Shown in pieces: positions 9,423-17,291 of a stretch of 64,000 nt of DNA. Position numbers and translations under genes: made by a program. A model generated the notes under the pieces. The model had not been told where the DNA came from and made no database searches. It saw only the letters and a program-made list of their open reading frames with translations. Origin of the DNA: Aquariibacter albus (GTDB lineage Bacteria > Pseudomonadota > Gammaproteobacteria > Burkholderiales > Burkholderiaceae_C); assembly GCF_014145335.1 (NCBI RefSeq), contig NZ_JACIVI010000001.1:248001-312000 (forward strand), written 5' to 3'. Position 1 is the stretch's first letter. Each line of letters opens with the position of its first letter.

Positions 9423-10237
9423 GCGAGGCCTCCGTCGCCGGGCTCGGCCGCGACGCTCCAGGGGGTTTCGCGGCCCAGATTGGCCACGGCCCGCGCCCAG
9501 CGCGCGGCCAGGCTGGCCTCGACGCTGCCCAGCTCGCTGTCGACCCGGCAGCCGCCGCGGGCGATCTGCGGATCGGCCTGCAGCCGCGCGCCGCGGGCGG
9601 CCAGGGCCTCGCCGACGCCCTCGGCCACGCGCGGCAGCTCCTCGGGGTGCACGCGCAGCACGATCTGGCGCGCCGAGCCCAGGGTGGCATCGAGCGCCTC
9701 CTGCGCCACCTTCACCAGCAGCTCAGGCCGCCGGCTCACGGTGTCGCGCACGACCTCGCGGGCCAGGGCCACGGCGATGTCGGCCACCCGCTCGGCCAGC
9801 AGGGCCTGGAGGGTGTCGAGCTGCTCGCCGTACTGACGGGTCAGCGCGGCCAGCGGTTCGGTCAGCTGCTGGGCGTAGCGCTGCTTGAAGCCCTCCAGCG
9901 CGACCAGGCCGTCGCGGTAGCCGTCGGCATAGCCCTCCTGCCGGCCTTGCGCCCGGGCGAGGCTGCGCTCGGCCTCCAGGTCGGGCGGCGGGGGCTCGGG
10001 CTCGGGCGCTGCGGGCGGCGCGGGGCCGAGCTGGCCCGGCCGCCAGGCGGTGAAGCCGCGCAGTTCCTCGCGCGGGATGAAGCGGGCGTAGGGCTCGCGC
10101 CCCTGGGCGGCCGGGGGCGGCTCGGGCGGGCGCTCGTGCAGGCGGCGGCGGGCCCGGGCCTGGGCCTCCTCGTCGCGGCGGGGGGCGGGCTCGGCTGGCC
10201 AGCCGAGCGGGTGCGGACGGAAGTCAGACGAAGGCAT
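9419..10237 (-). CDS. fliH: Flagellar export regulator FliH
   Basis: The 272-residue protein has a proline/arginine-rich N-terminal region, a central helical region ([22 protein letters not shown]) and the FliH/V-ATPase-E-like C-terminal domain ([29 protein letters not shown]). FliH dimers hold FliI at the C-ring via FliN. It overlaps fliG by 14 bases and fliI by 4. The N-terminus is longer than in enterobacteria, which is common in this order. Confidence 0.94.
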   Translation of the reverse strand: MPSSDFRPHPLGWPAEPAPRRDEEAQARARRRLHERPPEPPPAAQGREPYARFIPREELRGFTAWRPGQLGPAPPAAPEPEPPPPDLEAERSLARAQGRQEGYADGYRDGLVALEGFKQRYAQQLTEPLAALTRQYGEQLDTLQALLAERVADIAVALAREVVRDTVSRRPELLVKVAQEALDATLGSARQIVLRVHPEELPRVAEGVGEALAARGARLQADPQIARGGCRVDSELGSVEASLAARWARAVANLGRETPWSVAAEPGDGGLA

Positions 10238-11219
10238 CGTCGCCGCCTCCGCCCAGCACGATCTGGCCTTCGTCGGCCAGTCGGCGGACGATCTTCAGCA
10301 TGTCCTTCTGCTCGGCCTCGACCTCGGACAGGCGCACCGGGCCGCGCGACTCCAGGTCCTCGCGCAGCGTCTCGGCCGCGCGGCTCGACATGTTGGCGAA
10401 GATGCGCTCGCGCAGCTCGGCCGTGGCGCCCTTGAGCGCGATGACCAGCGACTCGCTCTGCACCTCCTTGAGCAGGGCCTGGATGCCCCGGTCGTCGACC
10501 TTCATCAGGTCGTCGAAGGTGAACATGTTGTCCATGATCTTCTGGGCCAGGTCGGCGTCGGCGCCGCGGATGAAGTCCAGCACCGAGGTCTCCACGCTGG
10601 AACCCATCAGGTTGATGATCTCGGAGGCCGTCTTGACCCCGCCCATCGAGGACTTCTTGGTTCGCTCGCCGCCCGCCAGCACCTTGCTCATGACCTCGTT
10701 CAGGTCCTTCAGCGCGCTGGGCTGGATGCCGTCGAGCGTGGCCACCCGCACCATCACCTCGTTGCGCTGGCGTTCCTGGAACTGCTTGAGCACCTCGGCG
10801 GCCTGGTCGTACTCCAGGTGCACGAGGATGGCCGCGACGATCTGCGGATGCTCGTTGCGCAGCAGCTCGGCCACCGAGCCCGGATCCATCCACTTCAGGC
10901 TCTCGATGCCCGAGACGTCGCCGCCCTGCAGGATGCGGTCGATCAGCAGATTGGCCTTGTCCTCGCCCAGGGCCTTGCGCAGCACGCTCTTCACGTACTC
11001 GTCGGTGTCGCTGACGAGCAGCGTGGTGTCCGCCGCGTCGTCGCTGAAGCGCTGGAGCACGCTTTCCACGCGCTCGCGCGGCACCGTCTTCAGGCGCGCG
11101 ATGGTTTCGCCGAGCCGCTGCACTTCCTTCGGCGAGAGGTGGCGGAAGACTTCGGCCGCCTCTTCCTCGCCGAGCGACATCAGCAGGATTGCCGCGTCTT
11201 CCAGTCCCTGGTCATCCAT
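10224..11219 (-). CDS. fliG: Flagellar motor switch protein FliG
   Basis: The 331-residue protein has the N-terminal FliF-binding domain (AAILLMSLGEEEAAEVFRHL), the middle EHPQ motif (RNEHPQIVAAILVHL) that contacts FliM, and the C-terminal torque domain with the charged residues facing the stator (ALKGATAELRERIFANMSSRA, then SEVEAEQKDML). It forms the upper C-ring and generates torque with MotA. Full length; 39 bases after fliF and overlapping fliH by 14 bases. Confidence 0.98.
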   Translation of the reverse strand: MDDQGLEDAAILLMSLGEEEAAEVFRHLSPKEVQRLGETIARLKTVPRERVESVLQRFSDDAADTTLLVSDTDEYVKSVLRKALGEDKANLLIDRILQGGDVSGIESLKWMDPGSVAELLRNEHPQIVAAILVHLEYDQAAEVLKQFQERQRNEVMVRVATLDGIQPSALKDLNEVMSKVLAGGERTKKSSMGGVKTASEIINLMGSSVETSVLDFIRGADADLAQKIMDNMFTFDDLMKVDDRGIQALLKEVQSESLVIALKGATAELRERIFANMSSRAAETLREDLESRGPVRLSEVEAEQKDMLKIVRRLADEGQIVLGGGGDDAFV

Positions 11220-11258
11220 GGTCGGGTCTTTGGGGGGCGTGTTCGGGAGGCCGCCGGC

Positions 11259-12983
11259 TCAGGCGTCCTTGCTGACCCACTGCCGCATGATGGTGGCCAC
11301 CGCGGCGGGGTTCTCCTTGGCCAGCGCACGGGCCTGGTCGAGCCGGCGGTCGGTGGCCGGGGCTTCCAGGGCCGGCAGGGCCTGGGCCGACGGGCCGCCC
11401 AGCGCGGCCGCGGCCTCGCCGCCGGGCATCGGCAGCGTGCCGACGTCGTCGACCACGGTGTCGAGCCGCGGGCCGGCCGGCCGCTCGACCGGCCGCGCCG
11501 CCTTCAGCGCCGGGCGGATCGCGCCGAAGACGATGATCAGCGCCAGCAGCGCGATGCCCACCGGCAGCGCCAGGCTGCGCACCAGCTCCTGCAGCTCGGG
11601 CCGCTGCCACAGCGGGATGTCCGGCTCGGCCTCGGGGGCGGCGATGCGGAAGGGGGCATTGACCACCTTCACCGAATCGCCGCGCTCAGCATTGAAGCCC
11701 ACGCTCTCGCGCACCAGGGCGGTCAGCTTCTCCAGCTCGTCCTCGCTGAGCGGCTGGCTGCTCGTCTTGCCCTTGGCATCGGTCACGCTGCGGTGGTTGA
11801 GCACCACGGCCGCATTGATGCGCCGCACCTGGCCGCTGGCGCCGCGGGTCACGCGCACGGTGCGGTCGATCTCGTAGTTCACCGTCGATTCGCGCCGGCC
11901 GTTGCCGCCGGTGCTGCCGGTGCTGGCGCCGGCCAGGGTCTGGGCCGGGCCGTTGATCGGGGCCGAGGCTGGCGTCGGCGGCTGGTTGCTGGCCGCGCCC
12001 GGCACGCCGGTCGGCACGGCGCTGGCGGTGCCCGGGCCGCTTTCCAGCGTCTGCTGGCTGCGCACGGCGGGCGCGGCCTTCTCGCCCTGGTTCGGCCGGA
12101 ATTCCTCGGAGGTCGCCTCGGTCTCGGAGAAGTCGATCTCCGCCGTCACGTTCGCGCGCAGGTTGTCGCGGCCGACCACCGGCTCCAGCAGGTCGGTGAT
12201 GCGCTGCGTGTAGCTGCGCTCGATCTGCTGCACGTACTGCAGCTGCTGTGCGTCCAGGCCGGCGGCCGGTCCGCCTTCGGGCGGGCTCGACAGCAGCGCG
12301 CCGCTCTGGTCGAGCACGCTGACCGACTTGGGATTCATCTCCGGCACGCTGGCGCTGACCAGGTGCACGATGCCGGCGATCTGCGCGCGGTCCAGCGTGC
12401 GGCCGGGATGCAGGGTCAGCAGCACGCTGGCGCTGGGCTTCTGCTGCTCGCGGAAGAAGCCGTTCTGGTTCGGCAGGGCCAGGTGCACGCGGGCGGCCTG
12501 CACGGCCGACAGGGCCGAGATCGAGCGGGTCAGCTCGCCCTCCAGGCCGCGCTGGAAGGTCAGCCGCTCCTGGAACTGGGTCTGGCCGAAGCGCGCGCTG
12601 TCCATCAGCTCGAAGCCGACGATCGAGCCCTTGGGCAGGCCGGCCGAGGCCAGCTTGAGCCGCACGTCGTGCACCTTGTCCGAGGGCACCAGAATGGCCG
12701 CGCCGCCATCGGCATGCTTGTAGGGCACGCCCATCTGCGAGAGCTGGGCCAGGATGGCGCCGCCGTCCTTGTCGGACAGGTTGGCGTAGAGCACCTTGTA
12801 GTCGGGCCGGCTGCCGGCCGTGCCGAGCAGCAGGGCCAGGGCCAGCAGCGCGATCAGGCCGCCCCCCAGCATCCACTTGCGCGCCGGCGGCAGCGTGCCC
12901 AGGCGCTGCAGCAGGCCGGCCGGGCCGGACGGGGTGGGGCCGGCGAGCGGCATCGAGGGGCTGGCAGCCAGGGCGGTCTCCAT
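11259..12983 (-). CDS. fliF: Flagellar MS-ring protein FliF
   Basis: The 574-residue protein has one membrane helix near residues 38-55, periplasmic ring-building domains (VLYANLSDKDGGAILAQLSQMGVPYK, VSASVPEMNPKSVSVLDQ), a Gly/Pro/Ser-rich linker, a second helix near residues 468-488, and a C-terminal FliG-binding tail. It is the first structure assembled and houses the export gate. The ATG at 12983 gives the normal length; the upstream open frame lacks family sequence. It heads fliFGHIJK and is divergent from fliE across a 107-base gap. Confidence 0.97.
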   Translation of the reverse strand: METALAASPSMPLAGPTPSGPAGLLQRLGTLPPARKWMLGGGLIALLALALLLGTAGSRPDYKVLYANLSDKDGGAILAQLSQMGVPYKHADGGAAILVPSDKVHDVRLKLASAGLPKGSIVGFELMDSARFGQTQFQERLTFQRGLEGELTRSISALSAVQAARVHLALPNQNGFFREQQKPSASVLLTLHPGRTLDRAQIAGIVHLVSASVPEMNPKSVSVLDQSGALLSSPPEGGPAAGLDAQQLQYVQQIERSYTQRITDLLEPVVGRDNLRANVTAEIDFSETEATSEEFRPNQGEKAAPAVRSQQTLESGPGTASAVPTGVPGAASNQPPTPASAPINGPAQTLAGASTGSTGGNGRRESTVNYEIDRTVRVTRGASGQVRRINAAVVLNHRSVTDAKGKTSSQPLSEDELEKLTALVRESVGFNAERGDSVKVVNAPFRIAAPEAEPDIPLWQRPELQELVRSLALPVGIALLALIIVFGAIRPALKAARPVERPAGPRLDTVVDDVGTLPMPGGEAAAALGGPSAQALPALEAPATDRRLDQARALAKENPAAVATIMRQWVSKDA

Positions 12984-13090
12984 GGTGAGGCATTGTTCCG
13001 ACGGGGCGGCCGCCACATGCGGGGAACAGTCGCGCCGAAGCGGGGCAGTTCCCGCCATTGCCGCCCCGGCCGCTCCGCACAATGCGCAGC

Positions 13091-13453
13091 ATGGACGTCA
13101 AGCTCAAGCCCTTCGACTTCGCCCAGGCCGCGGCCCGGGCGGGCATGTCGCAGGTCGCCGATCGGGTCGCGGCCAAGCTGCGCGAGAGCGCCGCCGCGAC
13201 GGCGGCCCAGGCGCCAGCCGCGCGCGGCGCCGTGAACTTCCAGGACAGCTTCCGCCTGGCGCTCAGCCAGGTCAGTGGCGCCCAGAACGAGGTCGCGGCC
13301 CTGCAGCGCGAGGTCCAGCTCGGCAACCCCACGGTCAGCCTGGAGCAGACCATGGTCGCGATGCAGAAGGCGCAGATCGGCTTCCAGGCCGCGCTCACCG
13401 TGCGCAACAAGCTGGTCCAGGCCTACTCCGACGTGATGAACATGCAGGTCTGA
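13091..13453 (+). CDS. fliE: Flagellar hook-basal body protein FliE
   Basis: The 120-residue protein ends with the conserved FliE block (NPTVSLEQTMVAMQKAQIGF, QAALTVRNKLVQAYSDVMNM). FliE joins the MS ring and export gate to the rod and is needed before rod assembly. It stands alone and divergent from fliF, as in enterobacteria. The ATG at 13091 gives a typical start (MDVKLKPFDF); ATG at 13082 is an in-frame alternative. The following 240 bases to the next gene hold GC-rich dyads but no convincing T-run terminator. Confidence 0.95.
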   Translation: MDVKLKPFDFAQAAARAGMSQVADRVAAKLRESAAATAAQAPAARGAVNFQDSFRLALSQVSGAQNEVAALQREVQLGNPTVSLEQTMVAMQKAQIGFQAALTVRNKLVQAYSDVMNMQV

Positions 13454-13693
13454 GCGACCCGCCTGTGCAAGCCCCGGGGGAACCCGCCCCGGGCAAATCC
13501 GGGGTCGGCGGCCAGCCTGGGGTCAGGCCGGCGACAGCGCGAAGGGATGCAATGCCAGGGCGCGACGGATCGGGCTGAAGGCCGGGTCCGCGACGCAGTC
13601 CCACCCCCCTCGACGCCTCCGGTCCGAAGCGCCTCTGCCTCGGCCTGGCGGAGCGCTGGGCGGGTCCTGTCTGATCAAGGAGGAGACCTTTCC

Positions 13694-14143
13694 ATGCCCA
13701 CCCCCACCATCCTGCGTTCCGCCGTGCTCGCCGCTGGCCTGCTGCTGAGCGGCCTGAGCCAGGCGAGTGACTTCGGCAGCGCGGCCGAGGCCCGCGCGAT
13801 GCTCGACAAGGCCGTGGCCGCCGTGAAGGCCGACAAGGCCAAGGCCCTGGACCAGTTCGCCAAGGGCGAAGGCGGCTTCAAGGACCGCGACCTCTATCCC
13901 TTCTGCGGCGGCCCCGACGGCCATTTCACGGCCCATCCCACCCTGACCGGCAAGAGCCTGAAGGACTTGAAGGACAAGTCCGGCAAGGCCCTGGGCGAGG
14001 CCCTCTACCAGACGGCCGCCGAAGGCAAGGTGGGCGAGGTGGCCTATATGTGGCCGCGGCCCGGCAGCACCGAGCCGGTCCAGAAGCTCAGCTACGTGAC
14101 CAAGGTCGGCGACCAGGTCTGCGCAGTCGGCTACTACAAGTGA
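13694..14143 (+). CDS. Secreted single-Cache-domain protein
   Basis: The 149-residue protein has a signal peptide cleaved near SQASD and then little more than one small sensor domain. It has the pattern of type-2 single Cache domains: a helix (ARAMLDKAVAAVKADKAKAL), then FKDRDLYPFCGGPDGHFTAHPTL, GEVAYMWPRPGSTEPVQKLSYV and a closing GDQVCAVGYYK. Such domains bind small ligands in the periplasm. The start has a strong AAGGAGGAG site at 13678-13686. It lacks membrane and signalling parts, so any signal must pass to a partner. It converges on a chemoreceptor gene 60 bases away, which suggests a role in taxis, but that is inference. Confidence 0.8.
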   Translation: MPTPTILRSAVLAAGLLLSGLSQASDFGSAAEARAMLDKAVAAVKADKAKALDQFAKGEGGFKDRDLYPFCGGPDGHFTAHPTLTGKSLKDLKDKSGKALGEALYQTAAEGKVGEVAYMWPRPGSTEPVQKLSYVTKVGDQVCAVGYYK

Positions 14144-14203
14144 GTCCTTCCGGCCGGCGCCGCGACCGGGACGGTGCGCGGCGCGGCCGGTCCGGCCCGG
14201 GCC

Positions 14204-15583
14204 TCAGAACTTGAAGGCCATGCGCATGCCACCCCAGTGGCGGCCCTGCACGACGATCGGGGCCGCCGCTTCCTTGAGCAGCACGAAATGGCCGCCGCCC
14301 ATGTCGCGGCGGTAGGTCTGCAGCAGGAAGGGTCGGGTGTTGCGGGCGCTGGCCAGGCCGGTGCGGTCGTTGAAGATGCGGCGCCAGCGGCTGTTGGCCG
14401 TGTTCCAGGCGACATCGCCGGCGCGCTGCGGCTGGCAGTAGATGCGGTTGTGCGTCGGGATGTAGCCGTTGCGGTCGGTCGCGATGCAGAACACCACCTT
14501 CGGATCCAGGGCCAGGAAGCGCTCCTGGATGGCCGGGAAGAGGCGATCGGTCACCGCGTTGTAGGCCGTCAGGTGCTGCTGCGGCGTGCTGCCCTCGACC
14601 GGTCGGTAGGCCTCGTCCCAGAGCTGGGCTTCGCTGAGCTCGCCGCGGGCGAGGGCGTCCTCCAGCGCCTCGGCCACTTCGCCGGCCGCCTGCTGCGCGG
14701 CACGGATGAAGGGGCTGTCCTCGGTCTCGACACCGCAGTCGGCGACCAGTTCGATCAGCGATTCGCCGGCCTTCAGGAAGGCCTCGCTGCGCTGGTTGGC
14801 CTGGCCCAGCGTGGCCACGGCCTGCTGCATCTCGCGCTCGATGCCGCCCATCTGCTCGGCCAGCCGGGTGCAGATGCTGCGGCTCTCGGCGGCGGCGTCG
14901 CCGATGCGGCCGACCCCGTCCTCGACCTCGGCCAGCGCCCGGTGGAAGGCGCCCTGGCTGGCGGCCGTCTGGCCTTCGCGCGTCTGGATCTCGCGGGCCA
15001 GCGCGCCGATGCGCTGGTCCAGCTCGGCCACGGTGCTGAAGATGGCCTTGGACGAGGTCTCGACCTGGGCCGAGAGATCCTTCACCGCATCGGCCACCAC
15101 GCCGAAGCCGCGGCCGGCCTCGCCGGCCCGCTTGGCCTCGACGCTGGCGTTGAAGGCCACCAGCCGCGTCTGCAGCGCGATCTGCGTGATCTGTCCGGCC
15201 GCGTCGGAGACATGGCGCAGCGTGTCGACGATGGCCGCCACCTCCTGCCCGACCTGCTCGACCGCGCGGCGCGCGCGGCCGACCGCGGCATGGCTGGCCT
15301 CGGTGGTGGTGGCGATGCCGGTCTGCGAGGCCTGCACCTCGCGCACCTGCACGCCCAGGGCCTGCACGGCGGCCGCGCCCTGCTGGCCGACCCGCGCGGC
15401 ATCGTCGATCTCGCCGCGCACCTGCGCGGCATCCTGGCCCAGGCGCGAGGCCAGCTTGGCGATGGAGGTGACGGCCGAGCGCAGCTCGATGGCCTCGCGC
15501 GAGCTGCCGGCGGAGCCGGTCTCGACCAGGCTGGGGGCGGCCACGGCCTTGCGGCCCAGGCGGTTCAGGAAGGGGGTCAACAT
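14204..15583 (-). CDS. Soluble methyl-accepting chemotaxis protein with C-terminal sensor
   Basis: The 459-residue protein has no membrane segment. The N-terminal two thirds is a chemoreceptor coiled coil with the signalling hairpin tip (VEAKRAGEAGRGFGVVADAV, about residues 145-165). The C-terminal third (from about residue 300) is a separate sensor-like domain with LFPAIQERFLALDPKVVFCI, DRNGYIPTHNRIYCQPQ and a closing WGGMRMAFKF. That sensor is Cache-like in pattern; this is a guess. The domain order is the reverse of transmembrane receptors. It lies just downstream of fliA on the same strand (47 bases) and would signal to CheA/CheW, which are not in the window. Confidence 0.85.
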   Translation of the reverse strand: MLTPFLNRLGRKAVAAPSLVETGSAGSSREAIELRSAVTSIAKLASRLGQDAAQVRGEIDDAARVGQQGAAAVQALGVQVREVQASQTGIATTTEASHAAVGRARRAVEQVGQEVAAIVDTLRHVSDAAGQITQIALQTRLVAFNASVEAKRAGEAGRGFGVVADAVKDLSAQVETSSKAIFSTVAELDQRIGALAREIQTREGQTAASQGAFHRALAEVEDGVGRIGDAAAESRSICTRLAEQMGGIEREMQQAVATLGQANQRSEAFLKAGESLIELVADCGVETEDSPFIRAAQQAAGEVAEALEDALARGELSEAQLWDEAYRPVEGSTPQQHLTAYNAVTDRLFPAIQERFLALDPKVVFCIATDRNGYIPTHNRIYCQPQRAGDVAWNTANSRWRRIFNDRTGLASARNTRPFLLQTYRRDMGGGHFVLLKEAAAPIVVQGRHWGGMRMAFKF

Positions 15584-15630
15584 GCTCGGCCTTGACGGGA
15601 AGGGGGAAGGGGGGAGGGGCAGCCCGGCGC

Positions 15631-16344
15631 TCAGTGCTCGCGCATCTTCACGCGCAGCCGGGCGATGCTCTGGCTGTGCAGCTGGCAGACGCGGCTCTCG
15701 GTCACGCCGAGGATGGCGGCGATCTCCTTGAGGTTGAGGTCCTGCTCGTAGTACAGGCTCATCACCAGCTTCTCGCGCTCGGGCAATTGCTCGATGGCCT
15801 GCACCAGGGCCTCGCGCATGCGGCGGTCCTGCAGGCGGCTCATGGGCGTCTCGCCGCTGTCGGGCACGTGGCGGTCGAGGAAGTCCTCGTCGCCCTCGTC
15901 GCCGCTCATGTCCTCCAGGTGCACGAGCTGGGTGCCGCGCACCTTGCCGAGCAGGCCCTGGTAGTCGGTCAGCGACAGGCCCATGGCCGCGGCGATCTCG
16001 CTTTCCTGCGGCGCGCGGCCGAGGCGGTGCTCCAGCTGCTGCACGGCGGTCTCGATCTCGCGCTGGCTCTTGCGCGTGCCGCGGCTGGCCCAGTCGCTGC
16101 CGCGCAGCTCGTCGAGCATGGCGCCGCGGATGCGCTGGCTGGCGAAGGTCTCGAATTGCACGCCCTGCGCCAGGTCGAAGCGCTGCGAGGCATCGGCCAG
16201 GCCGATCATGCCGGCCTGGATCAAGTCGTCGAGCTGCACATTGGCCGGCAGCTTGGCAATCATCTGATGCGCCAGTCGGCGCACCAGCGGGCTGTATTGC
16301 CGCAGCACCGCATTCGTGTCGGGGCGGCCGGTGGCGGTGTACAT
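15631..16344 (-). CDS. fliA: Flagellar sigma factor FliA (sigma-28)
   Basis: The 237-residue protein contains sigma region 2 (QLDDLIQAGMIGLADASQRF, FETFASQRIRGAMLDELRG), region 3 and a region-4 helix-turn-helix (NLKEIAAILGVTESRVCQLH). It directs RNA polymerase to late flagellar and chemotaxis genes. Two promoters in this window carry its recognition pattern (before cheY and fliC). The ATG at 16344 begins MYTATG, as other Burkholderiales FliA do; an ATG at 16392, just after the preceding stop, would add 16 residues. It ends the flhB-flhA-flhF-flhG-fliA run. Confidence 0.97.
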   Translation of the reverse strand: MYTATGRPDTNAVLRQYSPLVRRLAHQMIAKLPANVQLDDLIQAGMIGLADASQRFDLAQGVQFETFASQRIRGAMLDELRGSDWASRGTRKSQREIETAVQQLEHRLGRAPQESEIAAAMGLSLTDYQGLLGKVRGTQLVHLEDMSGDEGDEDFLDRHVPDSGETPMSRLQDRRMREALVQAIEQLPEREKLVMSLYYEQDLNLKEIAAILGVTESRVCQLHSQSIARLRVKMREH

Positions 16345-16399
16345 GGCGGCGGCGGGCAGGGGGCTGCGGGAGGGCGAGGCAAAGGGGCTCATGGCGGTC

Positions 16400-17263
16400 T
16401 CAGCGCATCGCGGAAGAGGGGGCGGCGGCCCGCGCCCGGCCGGCTTCGCGGGCCAGCGCCGGCAGCGGCGCCAGCGCTGCGTGGCCGGGGCGGTCGGCGC
16501 GCGGCCGCGGGGCCTCGCCGACCGGCTGCGCGTAGGCGCAGGCCAGCAGCGCGTCCAGGCGCTGCACCAGGGCGGCGGCCGGGGGCTGCTCGGGCGGCTC
16601 GGCGGGATCGACGCTCAGCCAGTGCTGCTGCACGCCGCCCAGGAAGCCGTCGGCGCAGCGCGCGAGGCTGGCGGCGATGCGCGGCGCCAGCCGCGAGCCG
16701 GCTGGTGCGGCCAGCAGCAGTTCGTGGGTGCGCAGGCCGGCGCGCAGGGCCAGCAGCTTGAGCGCGGCATAGGCTTCGGTCAGCGTGGCGCTGGAGTCGT
16801 CGCAGAGCACCAGCGGGCGCAGCTGCGGTGCCCGGCCGTCGCGCACCGCGCGGCCGAAAAGCCGTGCCAGATCGGCGGCGGGGGCATGCAGCAGGATCAG
16901 CTCGGCCTCGGGGGCCGCCTCGGCCAGGGCGTCGAGAAAGGCCTCGGTCGAGCCGCCGGCATCGACATGCTGCTGCGGCAGGCCGCGCGCGGCCAGGTAG
17001 GCCAGGTGGCTGTCGAGCGGCTCGATGGCCGCAGCCAGGTCGAAGCGGGCCAGCGCGTCGGGCTCGCGGGCATGCAGGCCGGCATCGACGACCAGGGTGC
17101 GGCGGTCCAGCCGCGCCGCGGCGCTGGCCAGGCGCTCGAGCAGCAGGCCGCCCCAGGCCAGGGCCGGGTTGGCGATCACCGGCAGGATGCGCAGCGTCGG
17201 TGTCGCGAAGCGGCGGCGCAGGCCGGCGGCCTGGTCTTCGGGCAAGCGGGCGGAGGCGCTCAC
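16400..17263 (-). CDS. flhG: FlhG-like protein without a nucleotide-binding loop
   Basis: The 287-residue protein lies exactly where flhG belongs, between flhF (28 bases) and fliA. Its N-terminus has DQAAGLR at residues 10-16, the helix by which FlhG proteins stimulate the FlhF GTPase. The MinD-type fold seems retained (RILPVIANP, then RTLVVDAG, LILLHAP). However, the deviant Walker A KGGVGKT expected after the first strand is replaced by NPALAWGG, so ATP binding is not expected. The C-terminal third is Ala/Pro/Arg-rich. A role as an ATP-independent FlhF regulator is inferred. The reading frame is intact, and its codon use is like that of its neighbours. Confidence 0.72.
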   Translation of the reverse strand: MSASARLPEDQAAGLRRRFATPTLRILPVIANPALAWGGLLLERLASAAARLDRRTLVVDAGLHAREPDALARFDLAAAIEPLDSHLAYLAARGLPQQHVDAGGSTEAFLDALAEAAPEAELILLHAPAADLARLFGRAVRDGRAPQLRPLVLCDDSSATLTEAYAALKLLALRAGLRTHELLLAAPAGSRLAPRIAASLARCADGFLGGVQQHWLSVDPAEPPEQPPAAALVQRLDALLACAYAQPVGEAPRPRADRPGHAALAPLPALAREAGRARAAAPSSAMR

Positions 17264-17291
17264 GGCGGGGTCCTCGGCAGGGCAGCGGGCT

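Noticed and set aside
13022-13053. GGGAAC-N20-GTTCCC dyad between fliF and fliE as a regulator site
   Set aside because: Six-base arms with a long spacer are too weak in this GC-rich DNA to claim an FlhDC or other operator.
16400-17263. FlhG-like gene as a decayed pseudogene
   Set aside because: The frame is intact at full length, codon use is like the neighbours and the FlhF-activating helix is kept, so it looks functional though altered.
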